Under the pieces are notes generated by a model, which worked only from the letters and a program-made list of their open reading frames with translations, was not told the DNA's origin and searched no databases. Below are positions 1 to 9,045 of a stretch of 64,000 nucleotides of DNA, in pieces; within the stretch, counting starts at the first letter, position 1; the number at the start of each line of letters is the position of its first letter. The translations under genes were made by a program, and so were the position numbers. Source of the DNA: Cognatundibacterium jejuense (GTDB lineage: Bacteria > Pseudomonadota > Gammaproteobacteria > Burkholderiales > Burkholderiaceae_D); contig NZ_JACOFV010000011.1 in the NCBI RefSeq assembly GCF_014284255.1, forward strand, positions 62,001 to 126,000, in the 5' to 3' direction.

Positions 1-1018
1 TGGCATTTCCAACGTGTGCTCTATCTCGGTCGATAGAAATATTTTTCTCAAAATTAAACGCAAGACCTAAACCCGTATCACTGACTTCCAGTAGTATTTG
101 ATTGTTATTTTTTCTGACGCTGACGGTGATTTCTCCACCTTCTACTTTGGGTTCCAATCCATGCTTGATTGCGTTTTCTACCAGAGGTTGCAATAGCATA
201 GGTGGGATTTTCTCTTCTTCCAATCCGGACGGTAAATCGAGCGTATAGCGCAGACGTTTTCCCATACGGATCGCGAGTAAATCCAGGTAGGCCTGGATTA
301 AAATAAATTCTTGTTTTAAGCTGATATTTTCGGCACGGGAAGAGCTCAGCGTGGCACGCAGATATACAATCAATTGTGCCAGCATGTGTTGCGCTCTATC
401 GGTATCGATGGCGATTAAGCCTTGTAAATTTGCCAGCGTATTAAACAGCATATGCGGCTCTATCTGTGCTTGTAGCAATTGCAGTTGCGCTTGCATTGCC
501 TGCCGTTCAATCGATGCCGTGCGGGCTTTTTCTTTTTCTGCATTTGCGATCAATTCTGCAATCTTAATTTTGTTCCAAAATGACCATGCAGCGATGACGC
601 TGATCAGGCAGCTTAAAGCAATGAATGCAGAAATATAGTTACTTTGAAAATGTAATACTTCACCAACGGGATAAGAGAATATCAACGCGCCAATAACTGA
701 TCCCAATGTAAAACCCACTGGCGCTAAAAAAATGCACAATAGATAAAACGCGAACATGTTGCGCTGTGCCTTTCCCCAAATGAGACGATCGGCGACGCGA
801 ATCAGAGCATGACAGCTAAACCCAATAGCATTTGAAAAAACGAGGTTTTCCAAAAACGAGCTACCATTGCGCATGATAAAGGTAACCAGGATTGCACAAA
901 GAAAATTGATGACGAGTAATCTCGGTATTTCGCCGATAATTTTTTTAAGTAAACTATCTGGAATTACCTGGTATTTTTTCTGCAACCGTTCTCGCATCTG
1001 GTGGACTATCTGCATCAT
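1..1018 (-). CDS. LytS/YehU-type sensor histidine kinase, 3' end cut by window edge
   Basis: The gene reads leftward from ATG at 1018 and stays open to base 1, so the C-terminus is missing. The first ~155 residues are hydrophobic with several membrane segments. A charged linker is followed by the LytS-family H-box IEPHMLFNTLANLQ, with the phosphoacceptor His at about codon 189, and then the typical ISLKQEF..IQAYLDL segment. The N-box of the ATPase domain follows (LLQPLVENAIKHG), then VSDTGLGL. The family (His_kinase plus HATPase_c) autophosphorylates and usually passes phosphate to a LytTR-type regulator, which here would lie beyond the left edge. One oddity is Met in place of the usual Phe in PHFLFN. 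The signal is unknown. Confidence 0.9.
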   Translation of the reverse strand, partial: MMQIVHQMRERLQKKYQVIPDSLLKKIIGEIPRLLVINFLCAILVTFIMRNGSSFLENLVFSNAIGFSCHALIRVADRLIWGKAQRNMFAFYLLCIFLAPVGFTLGSVIGALIFSYPVGEVLHFQSNYISAFIALSCLISVIAAWSFWNKIKIAELIANAEKEKARTASIERQAMQAQLQLLQAQIEPHMLFNTLANLQGLIAIDTDRAQHMLAQLIVYLRATLSSSRAENISLKQEFILIQAYLDLLAIRMGKRLRYTLDLPSGLEEEKIPPMLLQPLVENAIKHGLEPKVEGGEITVSVRKNNNQILLEVSDTGLGLAFNFEKNISIDRDRAHVGNA

Positions 1019-1174
1019 AGATATTCTTTGCTGTGGTGAAGTCTGAAGGGTATTCAATAATAAGGGTTTGTCGCAAGTAACTGGCGACGACATGTAGAAT
1101 GATGTCGCCAACGGTCTCTGGTAAGGCGGGAGCTGGATCTTTGTTTAAAAGAATATTTGTCCGGCACTTGCTGC

Positions 1175-2416
1175 TTAGATTACTTTTTTTTCTTTCAGTA
1201 ACTGCAGTTGATTTACATCGTAATTGAGTAAGCGCTGCAACACGGATTCGGTATGTTGTCCCAGCAAGGGTGGCGCACCTGCATAATTCACCGGTGTCGC
1301 GGATAATTTCATCGGACTGGCGACCAGTTTGACCGTTCCTGCGGTTGGATGTGGTAAGTCAATTTGCATGGCGCGTGCTTTGACTTGCGGGTCGTCGAAA
1401 ACTTCATTGAGCTGATTGATAGGGCCACATGGGACGCCAGCTTCTTCCAACAGAGTGATCCATTCGCCTTTGGTTTTACGTTTCACCATGTCTGCCAACA
1501 TCGGAACCAGCGTGTCGCGATGTTGTACCCGCGCTGGGTTGGTGCTGAAGCGAGGATCCTCCGCCAATTCTGGCTGACCGCCAATGTGGACAAATTTTTT
1601 GTACTGGCCGTCATTTCCAGCGGCGACAATAATGTGTCCATCAGAAGTCGCAAAGGTTTGGTAGGGGACAATATTGGCGTGGGCATTGCCCCAACGTTTT
1701 GGCGCATTACCGGTGGTCAGATAATTCATGTTCATATTTGCTAACATTGCTACTTGCACATCGAGTAAAGCCATATCGATGTATTGACCTTCACCCGTGC
1801 GGTCGCGATGCGTAAGGGCAGCCATGACGGCAATGGTGGAATACATTCCGGTCATTAAGTCTGTAATGGCAACGCCAGCTTTTTGCGGCCCGCCCCCAGG
1901 CAGGTCATCGCGTTCACCAGTGAGTGACATAAAGCCACCCATGCCTTGCACAATGAAATCATAACCTGCGCGATTCGCATAGGGTCCATCTTGTCCGAAG
2001 CCGGTAATTGAGCAATACACCAGATCAGGTTTGATGAGTTTCAGAGAGTCGTAATCTAGGCCGTATTTTTTGAGTTGCCCGACTTTATAGTTTTCCAGCA
2101 CCACGTCAGAAATCGCTGCCAACTCGCGAATAATCGCCTGCCCTTCTGGCGTAGCAATATCGACCGTTATCGCTTGCTTACCGCGATTGGCAGCAAGGTA
2201 GTAGGCTGCCTCAGTGGTGTTGTTACCTTCGCCATCGCGCAAATACGGCGGCCCCCAGCTACGGGTATCGTCGCCGCAACCAGGGCGCTCTACTTTGATA
2301 ATTTCTGCTCCTAAATCCGCCAAATTTTGTGCACACCATGGTCCGGCAAGAACTCTGGTCAAATCCAACACACGAATATGGCCCAGTGCTGTTTTAGGTA
2401 ATGATGCAGTCGTCAT
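1175..2416 (-). CDS. CaiB/BaiF family CoA-transferase
   Basis: The 413-residue protein has the full length usual for class III CoA-transferases, which move CoA between acyl-CoA donors and free carboxylic acids through an enzyme-bound aspartyl intermediate. Seen directly: the N-terminal LDLTRVLAGPWCAQNLADLG, the KVERPGCGDDTR segment, NRGKQAITVD, and VAITDLMTG, where Asp ~186 aligns with the catalytic Asp of formyl-CoA transferase. Its substrate cannot be read from the sequence; succinyl-CoA:dicarboxylate or similar activity is possible. It is divergent from the downstream phosphodiesterase gene, with only 44 bases between starts, so the two promoters must overlap or lie inside the genes. Confidence 0.9.
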   Translation of the reverse strand: MTTASLPKTALGHIRVLDLTRVLAGPWCAQNLADLGAEIIKVERPGCGDDTRSWGPPYLRDGEGNNTTEAAYYLAANRGKQAITVDIATPEGQAIIRELAAISDVVLENYKVGQLKKYGLDYDSLKLIKPDLVYCSITGFGQDGPYANRAGYDFIVQGMGGFMSLTGERDDLPGGGPQKAGVAITDLMTGMYSTIAVMAALTHRDRTGEGQYIDMALLDVQVAMLANMNMNYLTTGNAPKRWGNAHANIVPYQTFATSDGHIIVAAGNDGQYKKFVHIGGQPELAEDPRFSTNPARVQHRDTLVPMLADMVKRKTKGEWITLLEEAGVPCGPINQLNEVFDDPQVKARAMQIDLPHPTAGTVKLVASPMKLSATPVNYAGAPPLLGQHTESVLQRLLNYDVNQLQLLKEKKVI

Positions 2417-2460
2417 CTTCGTTTATCCTTATGTTTATTTATTATTTTCAGGAGAGCAGT

Positions 2461-3207
2461 ATGTGGCCCTATCCTAAGGTCATTGCCCACAGAGGTGGCG
2501 GAACCTTGTCGCCAGAGAATACACTGGCGGCGATGCAATGTGGTCTCGATTATGGATTTGCCGCCGTAGAATTTGATGTCATGTTATCAAAAGACGGCAT
2601 TCCTGTGCTGATGCATGATCCTGAATTTGGCCGCACCATTGCGGGTGCCGGTAGTGTCGCTGCCAGTCTGGCGGCAGAATTGCAAGAAATGGATGCCGGG
2701 CGTTGGTTTTCAGATAAATTCACTGGCGAGCCCGTGCCCACTTACGAACAAGTGGTACGGTTTTGCCGTAACCACAGCATTTGGATGAACGTGGAAATCA
2801 AACCAGCACCTGGTTACGAACAGGACACTGGACGTGTCGTCGCAGAAATGACCACAGCCTTGTTTGCTGATGTCGGTGTGACAGATTTGGCGCATTTACC
2901 GCTGTTTTCATCGTTTGAATTTGATGCGTTGATGGCGGCAAAACATGCTGCGCCTAATATTCCACGCGGCTTTCTGATGGACGAAATGAAATCTGACTGG
3001 CGTGCCCAAATGCAAGAATTAGCCGCTTGTGCAGTACATACTAACCATAAGTATCTGACACCCGGCATGGCTAAGCAGATCAAAGATGCAGGTTATGGAT
3101 TATTTTGCTACACCGTCAATACGCCAGAGCGGGCACGAGAAATTTTGAGTTGGGGTGTTGATGCTTTTTGCACAGACAGAATTGACCTGATAGATGCTGA
3201 TTTTTAG
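2461..3207 (+). CDS. ugpQ: glycerophosphodiester phosphodiesterase
   Basis: This 248-residue GDPD-family enzyme would hydrolyse glycerophosphodiesters to glycerol-3-phosphate and an alcohol, in the cytoplasm since no signal peptide is visible. Motifs: the N-terminal VIAHRGGGTLSPENTLAA, then AVEFDVMLSKDGIPVLMHDP, which carry the metal and catalytic His/Glu/Asp residues, MNVEIKP in the middle, and the C-terminal CYTVNTPERAREILSWGVDAFCTDR. The frame is open further upstream (from 2401), but ATG 2461 is chosen because a GGAG box sits just before it and the protein then begins right at the family's N-terminus (MWPYPKVIAHRGG). No ugp transporter genes are adjacent. Confidence 0.9.
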   Translation: MWPYPKVIAHRGGGTLSPENTLAAMQCGLDYGFAAVEFDVMLSKDGIPVLMHDPEFGRTIAGAGSVAASLAAELQEMDAGRWFSDKFTGEPVPTYEQVVRFCRNHSIWMNVEIKPAPGYEQDTGRVVAEMTTALFADVGVTDLAHLPLFSSFEFDALMAAKHAAPNIPRGFLMDEMKSDWRAQMQELAACAVHTNHKYLTPGMAKQIKDAGYGLFCYTVNTPERAREILSWGVDAFCTDRIDLIDADF

Positions 3208-3346
3208 ATGTTAATAAAAAGCAATCTCTTGGTCAGATATTATTCGTCGCATAGGTTTTGTAAGTGTAGTAATTTGGCAACTCGATTTCGCCCTATTTAC
3301 GACTTATTTGCAGGCGGATTGCTGATGTCGCACTTAATTTATACCG

Positions 3347-3352
3347 TATAAT
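3347..3352 (+). promoter_or_regulatory. probable -10 element for alaS
   Basis: A perfect TATAAT lies 39 bases upstream of the alaS ATG in an AT-rich intergenic region. I see no convincing -35 hexamer at 16-18 bp spacing, so only the -10 is claimed. Confidence 0.45.
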
Positions 3353-3390
3353 CAAAAATTAGACCATTTTTAGCTCAGCCATCTCAATTT

Positions 3391-6003
3391 ATGAACTCGT
3401 CAGAAATCCGCGATAAATTCCTTAGCTTTTTTGAATCCAAAGGCCACAGCCGTGTGCGCTCATCAAGCTTGATTCCAGGCAATGATCCAACTTTGTTGTT
3501 CACCAACTCTGGTATGGTGCAATTTAAAGATGTTTTCCTTGGGCAAGATAAGCGTTCGTATAGCCGCGCCACAACCGCGCAACGTTGCGTGCGTGCGGGT
3601 GGTAAGCATAACGATCTGGAAAACGTCGGTTACACCGCGCGTCACCACACATTCTTTGAAATGCTGGGTAACTTCTCGTTCGGCGACTATTTCAAAACGG
3701 ATGCGATCCACTATGCTTGGGAATTGCTGACGGTTGTTTATGGCTTGCCAAAAGACAAGCTGACCGTCACTGTCTATCAAGAAGACGACGAAGCCTACGA
3801 TATCTGGAAGAATGAAATCGGTGTTCCTGTCGAACGTATTATTCGTATCGGCGACAACAAAGGTAGCCGCTATGCGTCAGATAACTTCTGGCAAATGGCT
3901 GATACTGGTCCTTGCGGCCCATGTACAGAAATTTTCTACGACCACGGACCTGAAATCTGGGGTGGTCCTCCAGGATCTGAGCAAGAAGATGGCGATCGTT
4001 TCATTGAAATCTGGAATCTGGTGTTCATGCAATTTAACAAGGATGAAGCAGGTGTCTTGCATCCTTTGCCTAAACCATGCGTTGACACTGGTATGGGTTT
4101 GGAGCGCTTGTCTGCAGTATTGCAGCACGTGCATTCCAACTACGAAATTGATACCTTCCAAAATCTGATCAAGGCAGCTGCACGTGAAACCGGCTGCACC
4201 GATCTGGAAAACAATTCTTTACGCGTCATTGCTGATCATATTCGTTGCGCTGGCTTCCTGATTGTCGATGGCGTCATTCCTGGCAATGAAGGCCGTGGTT
4301 ATGTGTTGCGTCGCATTACTCGCCGCGCGTTACGTCATGGTCACAAACTGGGTCAGAGTCAGCCTTTCTTCTTTAAACTGGTCGCTGATCTGGTCAAAGA
4401 AATGGGTACCGCTTACCCAGAGCTGGCAGACGCTGCAGAGCGCGTTGCGCAAGTGATTAAGCAAGAAGAAGAGCGTTTCGGCGAAACGCTGGAACACGGC
4501 ATGAAAATTCTGGAAACCGCATTGGCTAAAGACAGTAAGCAGCTCGATGGCGAGACGGCGTTTACTTTGTATGATACCTATGGTTTTCCATTAGATTTAA
4601 CTGCTGACATTTGCCGTGAGCGCGATGTGGTGCTGGATGAGTCAGGCTTTAATGCCGCGATGGAAATCCAACGAAAAAAAGCGCGAGAAGGCGGTAAATT
4701 TAAAATGGCTGCTGCCATCGATTACAGCGGTGATAAAACCAAATTTGTCGGTTACGAACAACTACAACACGAAGCAAAAATCGTTGCATTGTATGTCGAT
4801 GGCAGCGCGGTGAATGAAGTCAAGGCTGGACAACAAGCGATTGTCGTTCTGGATACTACGCCGTTTTATGCGGAATCTGGTGGTCAGTGCGGCGACTCCG
4901 GGGTACTGATCGGCAGTGATGGTGCGGTGTTTGAAGTCAATGACACACTCAAAGTACAAGCTGACGTATTCGGACATCATGGTGTTGTGAAGTCTGGTAG
5001 CTTGACTATAGTGCAAAGCGTCAAAGCCGAAGTCAATGCGGAGATCCGCGCTCAGACCATGCGCAACCACTCTGCGACACATCTGATGCACAAAGCATTG
5101 CGTGAAGTATTAGGTAGCCATGTTGCACAAAAAGGTTCTCTGGTTGACGTGGAAAAAACCCGCTTCGACTTTAGCCACAATGCACCAATGACAGCCGAGG
5201 AAATTCGTCAGGTTGAAACCATTGTCAATCGCGAAATTTTAGCCAATATAGCGACTCGCGCTCAGTTGATGGCCTATGATGATGCGGTTAAGCACGGCGC
5301 TATGGCTTTGTTCGGTGAAAAATACGGCGATGAAGTGCGCGTATTAGACATCGGTACTTCACGCGAATTATGCGGTGGTACCCACGTATCCCGTACAGGC
5401 GATATCGGCTTGTTTAAAATTGTTGCTGAAGGTGGCGTTGCTGCTGGTATTCGTCGCGTCGAGGCTGTGACCGGTGAGGTGGCACTCAATCTGGTACAAA
5501 GTCTGAATAACCGTGTTAATGAAGCTGCAGCGGCATTGAAAGCGCAGCCTGAGGAATTGACACTACGTATCACTCAGGTGCAGGATCATGTTAAGTCTTT
5601 GGAAAAAGAATTAGCAACGTTAAAATCTAAATTGGCCTCCTCTCAGGGTGATGAATTGGTGGCGCAGGCGGTTGATATCAAAGGCATCAAAGTCTTGGCT
5701 GCTGTGTTGGAAGGTGCTGACGTGACAGCACTGCGCGAAACCATGGATAAGCTTAAAGATAAACTGAAAACTGCGGCAGTCGTACTGGCAAGTGTGAATG
5801 ACGGTAAAGTCAGCCTGATTGCTGGCGTGACTGCAGATAGTACGTCGAAAGTTAAAGCGGGTGATTTGGTTAATTTTGTTGCTCAACAGGTTGGCGGTAA
5901 AGGTGGTGGGCGCCCGGACATGGCTCAGGCTGGCGGTACTGAACCAGCAGGCTTGTCTCAGGCTTTGGCTAGCGTCAATGAATGGGTGAATGGAAAATTA
6001 TGA
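3391..6003 (+). CDS. alaS: alanine--tRNA ligase
   Basis: This full-length AlaRS (870 residues) charges tRNA-Ala with alanine and edits mischarged Ser/Gly. Seen: the class II catalytic core at the N-terminus ([41 protein letters not shown]), the editing-domain zinc motif HSATHLMH (His ~560 and ~564) together with CGGTH (Cys ~661, His ~665), and the C-terminal C-Ala domain ending in [14 protein letters not shown]. Its stop codon overlaps the start of the next gene (ATGA), so the GNAT and Nudix genes are probably translated from the same mRNA. Start ATG 3391 matches the usual N-terminus, beginning [19 protein letters not shown]. Confidence 0.98.
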   Translation: MNSSEIRDKFLSFFESKGHSRVRSSSLIPGNDPTLLFTNSGMVQFKDVFLGQDKRSYSRATTAQRCVRAGGKHNDLENVGYTARHHTFFEMLGNFSFGDYFKTDAIHYAWELLTVVYGLPKDKLTVTVYQEDDEAYDIWKNEIGVPVERIIRIGDNKGSRYASDNFWQMADTGPCGPCTEIFYDHGPEIWGGPPGSEQEDGDRFIEIWNLVFMQFNKDEAGVLHPLPKPCVDTGMGLERLSAVLQHVHSNYEIDTFQNLIKAAARETGCTDLENNSLRVIADHIRCAGFLIVDGVIPGNEGRGYVLRRITRRALRHGHKLGQSQPFFFKLVADLVKEMGTAYPELADAAERVAQVIKQEEERFGETLEHGMKILETALAKDSKQLDGETAFTLYDTYGFPLDLTADICRERDVVLDESGFNAAMEIQRKKAREGGKFKMAAAIDYSGDKTKFVGYEQLQHEAKIVALYVDGSAVNEVKAGQQAIVVLDTTPFYAESGGQCGDSGVLIGSDGAVFEVNDTLKVQADVFGHHGVVKSGSLTIVQSVKAEVNAEIRAQTMRNHSATHLMHKALREVLGSHVAQKGSLVDVEKTRFDFSHNAPMTAEEIRQVETIVNREILANIATRAQLMAYDDAVKHGAMALFGEKYGDEVRVLDIGTSRELCGGTHVSRTGDIGLFKIVAEGGVAAGIRRVEAVTGEVALNLVQSLNNRVNEAAAALKAQPEELTLRITQVQDHVKSLEKELATLKSKLASSQGDELVAQAVDIKGIKVLAAVLEGADVTALRETMDKLKDKLKTAAVVLASVNDGKVSLIAGVTADSTSKVKAGDLVNFVAQQVGGKGGGRPDMAQAGGTEPAGLSQALASVNEWVNGKL

Positions 6004-6518
6004 TCCACGTACGTCGCGCAGAACTCTCTGATGCGGCCCAGATCCAACGGGTCTATGCAAGTACCGGAGCCTATTCCGGTACTTTGCAGTTACCGCATCC
6101 TTCAGTTGAAATGTGGCAGGAAAGGTTACGAAATTTTGACCCTGATAGCACTATGTTGGTAGCGGTATATGATGGTGTTATCGTGGCTAATGCTGGTTTG
6201 CATTTAGAGAAGAAGCAGCGACGTTCGCACGTGGCAAGTATGGGGCTAGGGGTTGCTGATGCATTTACCGGTCGCGGCGTGGCGACTGCCTTGCTGACAG
6301 AGTTACTCAATCTTTCAGACAATTGGCTGCATATTTTACGGGTTGAGCTGACGGTATTCTGTGACAATGCACCAGCCATTCATTTGTATAAAAAATTTGG
6401 TTTTGAAATCGAAGGAACACACAGAGCACATGCGATGCGCAATGGGCGTTTCACTGATTCGTATTCAATGGCGCGATTGCATCCACATCAGCCTCTGATA
6501 CCTTTGCGCGAAACCTGA
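6000..6518 (+). CDS. GNAT family N-acetyltransferase
   Basis: The 172-residue protein has a single Gcn5-related acetyltransferase domain. The acetyl-CoA-binding motif A is visible as [20 protein letters not shown], followed by the strand/helix [27 protein letters not shown] typical of RimI/PhnO-like members. The acceptor is unknown. The start is ATG 6000, whose last two bases form the alaS TGA (ATGA overlap); the frame is open six codons upstream but those lie inside alaS and lack a better ribosome-binding site. Its own TGA overlaps the next start (TGATG), so alaS, this gene and the Nudix gene look translationally coupled. Confidence 0.85.
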   Translation: MIHVRRAELSDAAQIQRVYASTGAYSGTLQLPHPSVEMWQERLRNFDPDSTMLVAVYDGVIVANAGLHLEKKQRRSHVASMGLGVADAFTGRGVATALLTELLNLSDNWLHILRVELTVFCDNAPAIHLYKKFGFEIEGTHRAHAMRNGRFTDSYSMARLHPHQPLIPLRET

Positions 6519-7036
6519 TGGAATTACGATTTTGTCCGGTGTGCGCGGGCACGTTAGCTACCCGTGTGGATGAACAAGATCCGCAAAAGCTACGCCTGTC
6601 TTGTCCTGATGGTCATTGGACGCATTGGGATAATCCTTTGCCGGTTCTGGCAGCCTTAGTTGAAGTCGATGGAAAAATTTTGCTTGCGCGCAATGCTGCA
6701 TGGCCAGAAAAAAACTTCGCTTTAATCACCGGTTTTATGGAACGCGGAGAAACACCAGAGCAGGGCGTGGCGCGCGAACTCAAAGAAGAAACCAATCTTG
6801 ATGCCGACATCATCAGTCTGATCGGCGTCTATGAATTCATCAAAAAGAATGAAGTCATTATCGCCTATCATGTAAGAGCGAGCGGGGACATTAATCTATC
6901 GCCTGAGTTAGTTGAATACCGATTAATTGAGCCGCAAAAATTGCGCCCATGGAATGCCGGAACAGGTCATGCGGTGGCAGATTGGATGCGATCAAATGGA
7001 TACGATCCAGTGTATGCAGAGTGGCCTTCAGGATAG
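6518..7036 (+). CDS. Nudix hydrolase with N-terminal zinc-ribbon-like segment
   Basis: This 172-residue protein hydrolyses an unidentified nucleoside diphosphate-X substrate. The N-terminus shows CPVCAGTL (Cys-x2-Cys) and CPDGH about 20 residues later, resembling the zinc ribbon of NudC-type and related Nudix proteins. The Nudix box follows at roughly residues 72-94 (GFMERGETPEQGVARELKEE); it fits the G-x5-E-x7-RE-x2-EE pattern, but the usual later Gly is replaced by Asn. At 172 residues it is shorter than full NADH pyrophosphatase (~260), so it lacks the N-terminal NudC domain. The start overlaps the stop of the GNAT gene (TGATG). Confidence 0.85.
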   Translation: MELRFCPVCAGTLATRVDEQDPQKLRLSCPDGHWTHWDNPLPVLAALVEVDGKILLARNAAWPEKNFALITGFMERGETPEQGVARELKEETNLDADIISLIGVYEFIKKNEVIIAYHVRASGDINLSPELVEYRLIEPQKLRPWNAGTGHAVADWMRSNGYDPVYAEWPSG

Positions 7037-7221
7037 AAAAAGTGATCTTTTCATGGCTAAATGATAATTTAATGCATAAATTTGGTGCATTTAGTTTTCA
7101 TTAAATTAAGAAAATGTTGTTAGAGTGTTGCGTTGCACCATCTCAAAGAAATTTCCGGTAGAATTGGTGCATCATATGTTTTGTAAATGAGCTGAACTCA
7201 TTTGCTGCTACAGGAAAAATC

Positions 7222-7449
7222 ATGCAATTCAACAAAGAACTGGATGCACGCGGACTCAATTGTCCTTTGCCCATTTTAAAGACCAAGAAGGCACTCGCAG
7301 AAATGATTACCGGTGAGGTACTGCATGTGCTGGCAACAGACCCGGGATCAGTCCGCGACTTCAAGGCGTTTTCTAAACAGACCGGCAACGAATTGCTGGC
7401 TCACCAAGAAAACACCAATGAGTTTGAATATTTTATTAAGCGAAAATAA
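7222..7449 (+). CDS. tusA: TusA-family sulfurtransferase
   Basis: The 75-residue protein is the usual size for TusA, a small cytoplasmic sulfur carrier for tRNA 2-thiolation and other sulfur-relay routes. The signature is at the N-terminus: LDARGLNCPLPILKTKKAL, with the conserved CPxP cysteine accepting persulfide sulfur. LHVLATDPGSVRDFKAFSKQ and the C-terminal FEYFIKRK also match. A clear ribosome-binding site (AGGAAAAATC) precedes the ATG. It stands alone between the alaS cluster and a strong terminator. Confidence 0.92.
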   Translation: MQFNKELDARGLNCPLPILKTKKALAEMITGEVLHVLATDPGSVRDFKAFSKQTGNELLAHQENTNEFEYFIKRK

Positions 7450-7512
7450 GCACTAGCTGGAAGATAAACGGCTTCACTGTAAATTGGTAGCTTTCTGAAT
7501 AAGATAGGCCTT

Positions 7513-7544
7513 AAAAACCCGCAAATTTGTTTGCGGGTTTTTTT
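7513..7544 (+). terminator. Rho-independent terminator after tusA
   Basis: Perfect hairpin AAAACCCGCAAA / TTTGCGGGTTTT with a very short loop, followed by more T residues, 64 bases after the tusA stop. Confidence 0.9.
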
Positions 7545-7768
7545 ACGTCCGCAGAGTGCGCCGCATCAGCATCAAATGCGATAAATTGATTTTGTAATGA
7601 GAGAAAATATGGTGTGTGGCAAATTGATTTTAAAGTTCTTTGGACGAGGCTTTATGTAATAGCGATGCAAGAGTGACTTTTAAGAGTGACTTTTTCGGAT
7701 TGCTGTTGAGTTTGCTAAATCGATTTAAACTAACACATCAAAATAAAGCAAATGCAAAGGGGATAAGA

Positions 7769-8160
7769 ATGAAACTAGTTAAACGCTGCATGCTTTTCAC
7801 GTTAATGCTGGGTGTGTCACTTTCAACGTGGTCGCAGACATCTGCATCCGCCATTGCGCCCGTCGGTCACGTTACCGGAGTGGGTGGCATATTCTTTAAA
7901 ACCAGGGATACCAAGGCCTTAGTTGCCTGGTATCGCGACGTGCTAGGCGTACCCGTCGCTGTTTGGGGCGGAGCTATCATGCGCTATGACGCGCCAGAGC
8001 ACCCTCCAGCCATTGCATGGAGCATTTTCCCTTCGAGTACCAAATACTTTGCGCCGTCGACTAGTGAAATGATGATCAACAAGGTCGTTTTGCGTGGATA
8101 CTTGATCCCGAAGGAAATAAGGTAGAGTTATGGGAACCTAAGCCAAAAACGGCCCAATAA
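7769..8160 (+). pseudogene. VOC/glyoxalase-family gene broken by an internal deletion and frameshift
   Basis: From ATG 7769, preceded by a strong AAGGGGAT site, the frame gives an apparent signal peptide (MKLVKRCMLFTLMLGVSLS) and the first half of a vicinal-oxygen-chelate fold: GVGGIFFKTRDTKALVAWYR and SEMMIN. It then runs into unrelated residues and stops at 8125. In the next frame, from about 8080, the family's conserved C-terminus appears intact: GRFAWILDPEGNKVELWEPK, ending at a TAA at 8158-8160. Comparing with the usual domain, roughly 25 residues between MIN and GRFAW are missing and the join is out of frame. The gene is therefore almost certainly inactive. The thioesterase gene starts 12 bases later. 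Confidence 0.85.
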
Positions 8161-8172
8161 ACGAGGAAAACG

Positions 8173-8970
8173 ATGTCAATTGACCTGTTGCTGAAAGAAG
8201 CGCAAACGCAGTCCAAATTAATTATTCCCGCAAACTGGGGGCAGGGGCGTGCCACATTCGGTGGCTTAATCGGTAGTTTAATGTTAAGCCGTCTGACCGC
8301 TGAATTGGGTGAGTTGGCGAATGACCGGGTGTTGCGATCAGCGACCATTTCTTTTATTGGTGCGGTAACGCAAGGCGAAGTGGAAATCAGTACCGAAATT
8401 TTCCGTAGCGGAAAATCAGTGACACAAGCGGCTGCAAAATTAACTCAAAATGGTGAGGTCATGGCGTTCTTGCTGGCAAGCTTTGGCAGCGTGCGCGCGT
8501 CAGGTATTCACGTCGCGCCGCGCAGCATTGCTCCCGAATTTAAAGCGCCGGGTGACGCAGTAAGACTGCCTCACATCCCAAATCTAACGCCGGAATTTTT
8601 GCAACAAGTGGATCTGCGCTGGGCACACGGCGATGCACCATTCAGTGGATCGAATAAGGCTGATTTTGGAGGCTGGATGCGTTGGGTTGACGATTTTCCT
8701 TGCATAACGGTTACGCACTTACTTGGATTGACGGACTCCTGGCCACCTTCAGTGTTGCCAATGCTTAAGGGCCATGGCAACGCAAGTACGCTTAGTTGGA
8801 ATATCGAATTTTTCTCTCATGAATTTCAGAAGACGAGCGAGAATTGGTGGCAATATCAGGTCACAACCGATTTTGCAGAGTCGGGATACGCTCATGCGGA
8901 GGCACATATCTGGGATGATGATAAAAATCTGGTTGCTATCAGCCGCCAAGTATCGACAATTTTTGCTTGA
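8173..8970 (+). CDS. acyl-CoA thioesterase family protein (double hotdog)
   Basis: The 265-residue protein has the length and two-part layout of TesB-like/4HBT_3 thioesterases, which hydrolyse acyl-CoA to free acid and CoA. The N-terminal half has WGQGRATFGGLIGSLMLSR and RSATISFIGAVTQGEVEI (first hotdog). The second half has GGWMRWVDDFPCITVTHLLGLTDSWPPS and the C-terminal YAHAEAHIWDDDKNLVAISRQ. A GAGGAAA ribosome-binding site precedes ATG 8173. It sits behind the broken VOC gene and is convergent with the LCAT-like gene. The physiological acyl-CoA is unknown, but fatty-acid genes occur nearby. Confidence 0.85.
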   Translation: MSIDLLLKEAQTQSKLIIPANWGQGRATFGGLIGSLMLSRLTAELGELANDRVLRSATISFIGAVTQGEVEISTEIFRSGKSVTQAAAKLTQNGEVMAFLLASFGSVRASGIHVAPRSIAPEFKAPGDAVRLPHIPNLTPEFLQQVDLRWAHGDAPFSGSNKADFGGWMRWVDDFPCITVTHLLGLTDSWPPSVLPMLKGHGNASTLSWNIEFFSHEFQKTSENWWQYQVTTDFAESGYAHAEAHIWDDDKNLVAISRQVSTIFA

Positions 8971-9045
8971 TGTTTACTAAAGCAAATACCGTTGGCTCCT
9001 CAACTTGCAGGAGCTTGAAGCCGACATTGTCATTGATGCCCTAGA

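Noticed and set aside
8995-9014. GCTCCT/AGGAGC inverted repeat between the thioesterase and the LCAT-like gene
   Set aside because: Only 6-bp arms and no T-run; too weak to call a terminator.
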